Source: Tenuifilum thalassicum
Lineage (GTDB): Bacteria; Bacteroidota; Bacteroidia; Bacteroidales; Tenuifilaceae
DNA: 64,000 nt
Reading direction: 5' to 3'
NCBI RefSeq assembly: GCF_013265555.1
Contig: NZ_CP041345.1
Coordinates: 1,720,581-1,784,580, forward strand
The position numbers were made by a program, and so were the translations under genes. Numbering within the stretch: the first letter of the stretch is position 1; each line of letters opens with the position of its first letter. Of this stretch, positions 9,158 to 16,154 are shown piece by piece. The notes beneath the pieces are model-generated. The model had not been told where the DNA came from and did no database searches. It saw only the letters and a list, made by a program, of their open reading frames with translations.

Positions 9158-10555
9158 ATGATAAATTTTATTCTTAACGAAAACCCGATTAGCACGAGTT
9201 GTAACCCTGGAATGAGTTTGCTTGATTTTATCCGATACGAAGCAAACCTACCTGGAACCAAAGTTGGATGTCGCGAAGGCGACTGTGGTGCCTGCACGGT
9301 GCTCATTGGTGAGCTAGCTGATGGCAAAATAAACTATTATAGCGTAACCTCTTGCTTGTATCCAATTATAAACGTGCATGGTAAGCATGTGGTGACCATT
9401 GAGGGAATCAACCTTAACGAAAAGCTGACTCCTGTTCAACAGGCCATGGCCGACAATGCGGCAACACAATGCGGTTTTTGCACACCTGGTTTTATAATGT
9501 CGTTTACTGGTTTTTGCTTAAACAGCGAAAATCCATCGACTCAAAAAGCAGTTGAATCGGTGGCGGGAAACATTTGCCGATGCACTGGCTACAAATCAAT
9601 TGAACGTGCAGCCGCCGATATTTCCAACGCTTTACAAAACAAAGACTTAAACAACCCAATTGGCTGGCTGGTTAACAAGGGATTTCTTCCAAAATATTTC
9701 ACTAGTATACCCGAAAAGCTTAAGCAGATTAAGCCCTTTGAGCCAGACGAAGAAAATTCAACAAAAGTAATTGCTGGTGGAACCGATTTAATGGTGCAGC
9801 AACCCGATAAAATTTACGAGCAAAAAATCAAATCGACATATAACATCAACCTACCCAACCATATTACAATAAGCGACTGCACCTGCACAATAGGTGGAGC
9901 CACAACCGTTAATCATCTACTTAAAAACAAAGAGCTTTTAGAGCGTTTCCCCAAACTCGACGAATACCTTTTGCTTGTATCATCGGAGCCTATAAGGAAC
10001 ATGGCCTCTGTGGCTGGAAACATAGTAAATGCCTCACCCATAGGCGATTTAAGCGTAATGCTTCTAGCTCTGAACGCTCAAATAACTACCATAAATAATG
10101 GCAAAACCCGCCAGATTCCACTCAACAAGCTTTTTATAGGTTACAAACAGCTCGATTTAGAGCCAGGGGAGCTAATCCAGTTCATCACTTTTGAATTGCC
10201 TAAACCTAAATCAACATTTAGCTTCGAGAAGGTAAGCAAACGTAAGTATTTAGATATTGCAAGTGTAAATACTGCCTTGCTAATTGAGTTTGACAATGGC
10301 GTTATAACCAAGTGCAGGCTTTCGGCTGGTGGTGTTGCGCCCTACCCTCTATACCTTGAAAAGACTTCAACTTTCATGAATGGCAACCCCATTAACAAGG
10401 ACACTATTGCTAATGCCCTTGAGCTAATCGACAACGAGATTTCACCAATTAGCGATATCAGGGGAACAGCTGAGTATAAACGTTTGCTCCTAAAACAGCT
10501 ATTCAAAGCACACCTCCAAAAGGTGGTAGGCGATGAATTTGAAAAGCTAATCTAA
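9158..10555 (+). CDS. xdhA: Xanthine dehydrogenase, FeS and FAD subunit
   Basis: A 465-residue subunit that passes electrons from the molybdenum subunit through two [2Fe-2S] clusters to FAD and NAD in purine breakdown. Ligands of the first cluster are C38, C43, C46 and C66; those of the second are C105, C108, C140 and C142 (CGFC and CRC). The FAD domain (about 170-460) shows VIAGGTDLM and the flavin-binding run SVAGNIVNASPIGD. The next gene starts 9 bases downstream and encodes the partner. The domain order matches the two-subunit bacterial enzyme of Rhodobacter type. Other substrates of the family, such as nicotinate or aldehydes, cannot be excluded. Confidence 0.92.
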   Translation: MINFILNENPISTSCNPGMSLLDFIRYEANLPGTKVGCREGDCGACTVLIGELADGKINYYSVTSCLYPIINVHGKHVVTIEGINLNEKLTPVQQAMADNAATQCGFCTPGFIMSFTGFCLNSENPSTQKAVESVAGNICRCTGYKSIERAAADISNALQNKDLNNPIGWLVNKGFLPKYFTSIPEKLKQIKPFEPDEENSTKVIAGGTDLMVQQPDKIYEQKIKSTYNINLPNHITISDCTCTIGGATTVNHLLKNKELLERFPKLDEYLLLVSSEPIRNMASVAGNIVNASPIGDLSVMLLALNAQITTINNGKTRQIPLNKLFIGYKQLDLEPGELIQFITFELPKPKSTFSFEKVSKRKYLDIASVNTALLIEFDNGVITKCRLSAGGVAPYPLYLEKTSTFMNGNPINKDTIANALELIDNEISPISDIRGTAEYKRLLLKQLFKAHLQKVVGDEFEKLI

Positions 10556-10564
10556 AAAGCGTTC

Positions 10565-12817
10565 ATGATGAAAAATATCGATACTATAGGTCACGTTACA
10601 GGAAAATCGGTTTACCTTGATGATATTCCTACAATAGCAGGCACGCTCCATGCTGCAATAGTAGGCTCGGCTTTGGCACATGCCAAAATCATCAATATAA
10701 ATTTTGATGAAGCTGCTAAAATTGATGGTGTTGAGAGGATTATTTTACATTCCGACATACCAGGCGAGAATCAGATAGGCAGCATTATTGAAGATGAAAC
10801 ACTACTTGCCGAACATGAAGTTCATTACCAGGGACAACCCATTGCCATTGTGGTTGCTAAAACAGAACGAATAGCTCGTAAAGCTGCAAGCTTAGTTAAA
10901 ATAGATTACAAGGAGCTTGAGCCAGTTACCGACCCGCGCGAAGCGAAGGAGAAAGGTTTGCTCCTAATTCCACCCCGAACCTTTAGAATGGGAAATACCG
11001 ATAGCGCCTGGAGTAATTGCAAGTATATTATTGAAGACCGTGTTGATATAGGCGGTCAAGAGCATCTTTACATTGAAACACAGGGCGCGTACGTCTATAA
11101 CGTTGAAGGAGGATACATTAAGGTTCACTCATCAACCCAAGGACCTACTGCCGTTCAAAAAACCATTTCTAGGATTTTAGGTATCCCCATGCATATGGTG
11201 GAGGTTGATGTGGTTCGTCTTGGTGGTGGTTTTGGTGGTAAGGAAGACCAAGCATCGGGATTTGCAGCAATGGCTGCGCTTGCAACATATGTTACTGGTA
11301 AACCGGTAAAACTAGTTTTACCCCGCCACGATGACATGCGTATGACCGGAAAGCGCCACCCTTACAGCGCTGACTTTAAGATTGGCCTATCGGACGATTT
11401 AAAAATTGTTGCATTTGAAACAACCATGTATCAAAATGGCGGTGCAGCTGCCGATTTATCGCCCGCAATAATGGAGCGCACCCTCTTCCATTCCACTGGT
11501 TCGTATTTTATCCCCAACACACGTGTAACCGTATATAGCTGCAAAACGAACCTACCTCCTAATACTGCTTTTAGAGGTTTTGGTGGCCCGCAGGGAATGT
11601 TCGTAATTGAAAGTGCCATTGCAAAAGCTGCTGAGCAAATTGGAGTTGATACCATTGAAATTCAAAAAGCCAACCTGCTCAATGAGAGCGATGAATTTCA
11701 GTATGGGCAGAAGGCCGAGAATGTTAACGCCCGCAAAAGCTTTGAACTAGCTTACGAAAAGTTTGATTTTGAAAATCTTAAAAAGTCGGTTGAGAACTAC
11801 AATAAAATTAACAAGTACAGCAAGCGGGGAATGGCTGTAATGCCTCTATGCTTTGGCATTTCGTTTACCAACACATCAATGAATCAGGCTCGTGCGTTGG
11901 TTCATATATATCAGGATGGGAGTGTATCGATTAGCACTGGTGCTATAGAAATGGGACAAGGAGTTAACACCAAGCTTGCACAGGTTGCCTCCATAGTTCT
12001 TGGAATTGATATTAAAAGGATTAAGGTACACTCAACCAACACAAGCAGAGTTGCCAACACCTCACCTACCGCTGCAAGTAGTGGTGCCGACCTAAACGGT
12101 AATGCAGTCCGAATAGCCACCTCTGCCCTTAAAAAACGATTGATCAAGGTTGCAGCTGAGGAACTAGGTTTTAACGAGGATGAGCTAAATATCGAGAACG
12201 AGGTTATTACTCACAACGGGAACCCCACACAGCTTCATTGGCAAAACCTTGTAAAATCAGCTCATCTAAAACGAGTTGCTCTTTCCGAGAATGGTCACTA
12301 TGCTACCCCAATTATTCACTTCGACAAGACAAAAGAGAAAGGGCACCCATTTGCCTACCATGTTTATGGAACTGCTATAATTACTACAACTGTCGATTGC
12401 ATTAGAGGTACTTACACCATAGATGATGTACATATTGTTCATGATTTTGGCAATAGCATAAACCCCACTATCGATTTAGGCCAAGTTGAAGGTGCTGTTG
12501 TTCAAGGTATTGGCTGGCTTACCATGGAAGAGCTGGTTTTCGATAAAAAAGGCAAATTGCTCTCAAATAGCCTATCAACCTACAAGGTACCCGACATCTT
12601 TTTTGCTCCAAAAACCATTGAATGCATTCCTCTCCCTACCAATGGCCCCGATTTGGCCGTTCTACGTTCAAAAGCCATTGGCGAACCGCCCTTCATGTAT
12701 GGTATTGCAGCCTACTTCGCCATTCAAAACGCCATAAAAGCCTTTAATCCCAAACACACGCTCAAATTTGATTCCCCATTGACTCCAGAGAAGGTGCTAA
12801 TGCAGCTTTATGAATAG
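10565..12817 (+). CDS. xdhB: Xanthine dehydrogenase, molybdopterin-binding subunit
   Basis: A 750-residue catalytic subunit carrying the molybdenum cofactor. It begins with the small aldehyde-oxidase domain (IGHVTGKSVYLDDIP) and continues with the large binding domain: GGGFGGKEDQ near residue 222, AFRGFGGPQG near 340, MGQGVNTKLAQVAS near 463 and IGEPPFMYG near 706, where E707 corresponds to the catalytic Glu of the family. Length and motifs are complete. It is co-transcribed with the upstream FeS/FAD subunit. No xdhC, the usual maturation factor that inserts sulfurated cofactor, is present in the window. Confidence 0.93.
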   Translation: MMKNIDTIGHVTGKSVYLDDIPTIAGTLHAAIVGSALAHAKIININFDEAAKIDGVERIILHSDIPGENQIGSIIEDETLLAEHEVHYQGQPIAIVVAKTERIARKAASLVKIDYKELEPVTDPREAKEKGLLLIPPRTFRMGNTDSAWSNCKYIIEDRVDIGGQEHLYIETQGAYVYNVEGGYIKVHSSTQGPTAVQKTISRILGIPMHMVEVDVVRLGGGFGGKEDQASGFAAMAALATYVTGKPVKLVLPRHDDMRMTGKRHPYSADFKIGLSDDLKIVAFETTMYQNGGAAADLSPAIMERTLFHSTGSYFIPNTRVTVYSCKTNLPPNTAFRGFGGPQGMFVIESAIAKAAEQIGVDTIEIQKANLLNESDEFQYGQKAENVNARKSFELAYEKFDFENLKKSVENYNKINKYSKRGMAVMPLCFGISFTNTSMNQARALVHIYQDGSVSISTGAIEMGQGVNTKLAQVASIVLGIDIKRIKVHSTNTSRVANTSPTAASSGADLNGNAVRIATSALKKRLIKVAAEELGFNEDELNIENEVITHNGNPTQLHWQNLVKSAHLKRVALSENGHYATPIIHFDKTKEKGHPFAYHVYGTAIITTTVDCIRGTYTIDDVHIVHDFGNSINPTIDLGQVEGAVVQGIGWLTMEELVFDKKGKLLSNSLSTYKVPDIFFAPKTIECIPLPTNGPDLAVLRSKAIGEPPFMYGIAAYFAIQNAIKAFNPKHTLKFDSPLTPEKVLMQLYE

Positions 12818-12910
12818 AAATAATTACGTAACAAAACTATACGCTAGAGTATTAAGTTAAAGTTATAAGCTAAAGGAATCTGTCAGTAGAAAATGGAAAG
12901 GGGGCGAAAA

Positions 12911-12968
12911 ACGTTAAGCGTTAAAAGTTAGTCGTTAAAAGTTAATCGTTAAAAGTTAAATGATAAAC
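12911..12968. repeat. Short tandem repeats of CGTTAAA type
   Basis: Units of the form CGTTAAAAGTTA are reiterated about four times with small changes. A shorter and more regular array of the same unit lies at 13132-13161. Each array sits immediately before one copy of the 155-base duplication. Confidence 0.75.
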
Positions 12969-13123
12969 GATGACCCGTCCTAAATAAAATCTACATAAAA
13001 ATGTAGATATGAATAAAACAATTGCGTTTCACGCAGCACCTTCTACGGCTTGGCTTGTCATCCTGAGCGAAGCGAAGGATCTAAAGGTAGGTACACAGGG
13101 CTATCAATTCTCGAAATACCAAA
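12969..13123. repeat. 155-base direct repeat, copy 1
   Basis: This segment, starting GATGACCCGTCC and ending ATTCTCGAAATACCAAA, recurs 193 bases downstream with about seven substitutions and no indels. It contains the hairpin ATCTACAT-AAAA-ATGTAGAT (12989-13008) and an imperfect hairpin with ATCCT/AGGAT arms (13060-13080). It could be a mobile-element relic or MITE; no transposase is present. Confidence 0.85.
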
Positions 13124-13131
13124 CACGATAA

Positions 13132-13161
13132 GCGTTAAACGTTAAACGTTAAACGTTAAAA
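13132..13161. repeat. Short tandem repeat array before repeat copy 2
   Basis: Four regular CGTTAAA units abut the second copy of the 155-base repeat, mirroring the array before the first copy. This suggests that array plus repeat were duplicated together. Confidence 0.7.
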
Positions 13162-13316
13162 GATGACCCGTCCTAAATAAAGTCTACATAAAAATGTAGA
13201 TAAAAATAAAACAATTGCGTTTCACCCAGCACCTTCTACGGCTTGGCTTGTCATCCTGAGCGAAGCGAAGGATCTATTGGAAGGTACACAGGGCTATCAA
13301 TTCTCGAAATACCAAA
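13162..13316. repeat. 155-base direct repeat, copy 2
   Basis: The second copy of the sequence at 12969-13123. In its inner hairpin the outermost A-T pair is replaced by G-T, so the stem can still form in RNA. The ATCCT/AGGAT hairpin is identical in both copies. Confidence 0.85.
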
Positions 13317-13337
13317 AACTAAACACCAAACACTGTT

Positions 13338-13482
13338 CTTCCGACTCCTTCCGAATATTTCCGATTCATTCCGTTTCATTCTTTTACCTTCCTCTAACTT
13401 CCTCATATTCTTCCATCAGAGCTGCCTCGGCAAGCTATGCATGACATCCCTCTGTACACTGTACACTGAACACTGAACACTG
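13338..13482. repeat. Dispersed repeat element, copy near 13.4 kb
   Basis: This has the same composition and order as the element at 4928-5093: TTCCG-rich DNA, the block CTTCCTCATATTCTTCCA, a decayed hairpin repeat at about 13417-13446, and CACTG units at the end. The hairpin arms no longer match in this copy. Confidence 0.7.
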
Positions 13483-13582
13483 TAAACCGACACCAAAAAA
13501 GCATTCTTTATCTAATCAAGCCTGTTGATAAATTATTTATCTGTATATCAAAACATTAACCAATTAATTATAACCTTCCTCA

Positions 13583-13611
13583 TTGTAGGTAATCCTATTT
13601 TGTTATTTTTG
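13583..13611 (+). promoter_or_regulatory. Predicted promoter of dnaX
   Basis: TTG at 13583-13585, 18 bases, then TATTTTTG at 13604-13611 matches the Bacteroidota promoter with slightly short spacing. The leader before the ATG at 13631 would be only about a dozen bases. Confidence 0.5.
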
Positions 13612-13630
13612 CTATTGAAAAATTGGCAGA

Positions 13631-15337
13631 ATGGAAAACTTTGTAGTATCGGCTCGGAAATACAGACCGACAACATTCCGAAGTGTGGTTGGACAATCGT
13701 CAATTACAACCACCTTAAAGAATGCTATTCAGCGTAAGCAACTTGCACAAGCCTACCTTTTTTGCGGTCCACGTGGTGTTGGGAAAACAACATGTGCACG
13801 TATATTTGCCAAAACCATCAACTGCCAAAACCTTACATCTGAACTTGAGGCTTGTAACGAGTGCGAAAGTTGTAAGTCATTTAACTCCAACCGGTCATAC
13901 AATATCCATGAGCTCGATGCAGCATCAAACAACTCGGTAGAGGATATCCGCAAGCTCATTGAGCAGGTTCGCATCCCTCCCCAAATTGGTAAGTATAGCG
14001 TTTATATCATTGATGAGGTTCACATGCTATCGCAAAGCGCTTTTAACGCTTTCCTTAAAACCCTTGAAGAGCCACCCGCTCATGCCATTTTCATTATGGC
14101 TACTACCGAAAAGCACAAGATTTTGCCCACTATTCTTTCCCGATGCCAAATTTTCGACTTTAACCGTATTCGTGTTGAAGATACTGTTAAGTATTTAGAA
14201 TATATAGCAAACACCGAAGGTGTTGAATACGAAGTTGAGGCGCTTAACATCATCGCCCAAAAGGCCGACGGGGCTATGCGCGATGCGCTTTCAATTTACG
14301 ACCAAGTTGTTAGCTTTAGTAACAACCACATCACCTACCAAAAGGTTATAGAGAACCTTAACGTACTTGATTACCAGTACTATTTCCGCCTAACAGAAAA
14401 CTTTCTTAAGGGCGATTTTGCCGACTCGCTTCAAATTTTCGACGAGTTGCTCTCTAAAGGCTTCGATGCCCAGCAGTTCATTACTGGACTAAGCTTACAT
14501 CTGCGTAATGTGTTGGTTTGTCACGACCCCAAAACTGTACCTTTGCTTGAGGTTGGGGCTGCTATAGCCGACAAGTATAAGGAGATGGCCAAGGCCTGTT
14601 CTTCTTCATTTCTAATTGAAGCTCTTGAGGTCACCAACCAGTTTGACGTTGCCTTTCGGCAAAGTCCAAATCAACGCCTGCATGTTGAGCTGATGTTAAT
14701 TAAGCTTTGTGGGCTTAATCAAAAAAAAAAATCTAACGAAGGTCAATTAGAAGATGAAGTAGAGGAGTCAGACTTCACTCAGCCTAAATCAAAGGCTACG
14801 TCGGTATCTAATAAAACAAAGCCATCTGCCCAAACCCGGAAACCACCAATTAAGACAACTTCAATTAAAAAGGCATTAAACTCAACGCCTTCCGAAAACC
14901 CGTATCAAAATTCAAAGACCGAAGAAAAGGTTGAAGAAGAGATTGTTCCAACCAGCACACGGTCAAAGCCTCTATCTGCCGAAGAGGTTCTAAATGCCTG
15001 GGAGTCCTATGCTGCTTCAATTGAAAAGAGTAAGCCTGCGCATTTTAGTCTTATGCAGACCTACAAACCAAAACTCAAAGACGATAATACCATTATTGTT
15101 GGATTTGAGGGGCAAATCCAAATTGAACTTTTCTCGGAGATTAAAAAAGATGTTATCACCTACTTTAAAAAACAGCTTGGCACCTTAAATATCAATATTA
15201 CTGAAGAGATTGTAGAAGCTGTTGAAGAAAATGGCAAACCGCGACTTTACACACCCGACGACAAGTTCCGTTTTATGGCAGAACGCAACCCCACCCTTAT
15301 TCGATTTAAGCAGCAGCTAAACCTTGACTTCGAATAG
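13631..15337 (+). CDS. dnaX: DNA polymerase III subunit gamma/tau
   Basis: A 568-residue clamp-loader ATPase that loads the sliding clamp during replication. Domain I shows the P loop GPRGVGKTT, the zinc knuckle Cys residues of CNECESC, the DEVHML Walker B and the SRCQ sensor motif; domain III ends near residue 360, and a charged Pro/Lys/Thr-rich linker leads to a C-terminal tau-type domain (about 450-568). At codons 364-367 there is an uninterrupted run of eleven A (14721-14731) exactly at the domain III/linker boundary. A one-base slip in either direction meets a stop within a few codons, giving a gamma-like product of 368 or 372 residues. The start follows a predicted promoter closely. Confidence 0.96.
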   Translation: MENFVVSARKYRPTTFRSVVGQSSITTTLKNAIQRKQLAQAYLFCGPRGVGKTTCARIFAKTINCQNLTSELEACNECESCKSFNSNRSYNIHELDAASNNSVEDIRKLIEQVRIPPQIGKYSVYIIDEVHMLSQSAFNAFLKTLEEPPAHAIFIMATTEKHKILPTILSRCQIFDFNRIRVEDTVKYLEYIANTEGVEYEVEALNIIAQKADGAMRDALSIYDQVVSFSNNHITYQKVIENLNVLDYQYYFRLTENFLKGDFADSLQIFDELLSKGFDAQQFITGLSLHLRNVLVCHDPKTVPLLEVGAAIADKYKEMAKACSSSFLIEALEVTNQFDVAFRQSPNQRLHVELMLIKLCGLNQKKKSNEGQLEDEVEESDFTQPKSKATSVSNKTKPSAQTRKPPIKTTSIKKALNSTPSENPYQNSKTEEKVEEEIVPTSTRSKPLSAEEVLNAWESYAASIEKSKPAHFSLMQTYKPKLKDDNTIIVGFEGQIQIELFSEIKKDVITYFKKQLGTLNINITEEIVEAVEENGKPRLYTPDDKFRFMAERNPTLIRFKQQLNLDFE

Positions 15338-15368
15338 TTGTTATATAGTAGGAATAGAATTAAATTTG
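15338..15368 (+). promoter_or_regulatory. Predicted promoter of the ferritin gene
   Basis: TTG at 15338-15340, exactly 20 bases, then TAAATTTG at 15361-15368 is a full match to the Bacteroidota consensus. It begins immediately after the dnaX stop codon and implies a leader of roughly 18 bases, so ferritin can be transcribed independently of dnaX. Confidence 0.75.
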
Positions 15369-15392
15369 TTTCAACATAAAAATAGAAATGCT

Positions 15393-15902
15393 ATGAACGA
15401 GAAATTACAACAAGTTATCAATGAGCAAATAAATGCCGAAATTTGGTCGGCATACCTTTACCTTTCCATGTCGGCACACTTTGCCGATGCAGGTTTAAAC
15501 GGATTTGCAAACTGGTTCAAAGTACAATGGCAAGAAGAGCTATCGCATGCCATGAAATTTTTCGACTATTTAATTGAACGTGGCTGCAAGCCAGAGCTGA
15601 AACCAATTAAAGAAGTTCCAACTAAATGGGATTCCCCGTTACATGCTATGGAAGAAACCCTTAAGCACGAAAAAGAGGTTACCCGTTTAATAAACAATCT
15701 TATGGACATTGCCATTGAGGTTAAGGACCATGCAGCAAAAAGCATGCTTCAATGGTTTGTTGACGAACAGGTTGAAGAGGAAGCTAATGCTCAAGAAATT
15801 ATCGACAACCTAAAGCTAATAAATGGCAATGGTAATGGCCTATTTATGATGGACCGTGAACTAAAACAACGTGTTTTTGTCGATGCAACAAAAGCAGAAT
15901 AA
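15393..15902 (+). CDS. ftnA: Ferritin-like non-heme iron storage protein
   Basis: A 169-residue ferritin that forms a hollow shell, oxidises Fe(II) at its ferroxidase centre and stores ferric iron. The start at 15393 (MNEKLQQVINEQ) is chosen because it fits the family N-terminus and lies just after the promoter; the frame opens earlier at 15324 inside dnaX, but that extension is unlike ferritin. Ferroxidase ligands are visible in NEQINAEIWSAYLYL (Glu, Tyr), QEELSHAMKF (Glu, Glu, His), a mid-protein Glu and DEQVEEEA (Gln). A terminator follows 24 bases after the stop. Confidence 0.95.
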   Translation: MNEKLQQVINEQINAEIWSAYLYLSMSAHFADAGLNGFANWFKVQWQEELSHAMKFFDYLIERGCKPELKPIKEVPTKWDSPLHAMEETLKHEKEVTRLINNLMDIAIEVKDHAAKSMLQWFVDEQVEEEANAQEIIDNLKLINGNGNGLFMMDRELKQRVFVDATKAE

Positions 15903-15925
15903 TTTCTTGAATTATTTTTGATATC

Positions 15926-15951
15926 AAAAAGAGGCTTAGGCCTCTTTTTTT
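15926..15951 (+). terminator. Rho-independent terminator after ferritin
   Basis: AAAAAGAGGC and GCCTCTTTTT form a strong stem with a TTAG loop, ending in seven T. Confidence 0.9.
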
Positions 15952-16087
15952 ATACCCAACATCATACTTTCTTGTAATAAAATGCTAATTAATCAGGATA
16001 AAGTTGAATTATGATTTTAGGTAAAAGGGCTAACAATAAATTTCTGTTAATCTGTGTTTGTGAAAGTTGAATTAGATGAATGATTCA

Positions 16088-16118
16088 TTTCGTTATCTAA
16101 AAAAATCAAGTAAATTTG
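16088..16118 (+). promoter_or_regulatory. Possible promoter of secA
   Basis: TAAATTTG at 16111-16118 is a perfect -7 box, but the expected upstream position (16088-16090) reads TTT rather than TTG. The leader would be about 30 bases. Confidence 0.45.
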
Positions 16119-16154
16119 TAGGCTTTTAAAGAAAATCGTTTAAAAATCAACAAA

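Larger units (their letters stand above)
12818..13630. other. Repeat-rich non-coding region between xdhB and dnaX
   Basis: This 813-base region contains no gene. It holds CGTTAAA tandem arrays, a 155-base sequence present twice, hairpin repeats, a second copy of the element seen near 5 kb, and the dnaX promoter. The frame at 13243-13476, which translates to the notorious CHPERSEGS peptide, is a product of the repeat and not a gene. Confidence 0.8.

Noticed and set aside
12911-13316. CRISPR array
   Set aside because: Repeats are either short tandem units or one long duplication; there are no regularly spaced repeats with unique spacers and no cas gene.
12969-13316. Complete insertion sequence
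   Set aside because: No transposase frame and no terminal inverted repeats bounding a coding region are present.
13243-13476. A 77-codon frame with the peptide CHPERSEGS
   Set aside because: The frame comes entirely from the intergenic hairpin repeat and the CACTG element; the same peptide pattern arises from the repeat in many unrelated genomes and has no ribosome-binding site here.
15324-15392. Ferritin start at 15324
   Set aside because: This start lies inside dnaX and before the predicted promoter's -7 box; the extra residues are unlike any ferritin, whereas the ATG at 15393 fits the family.
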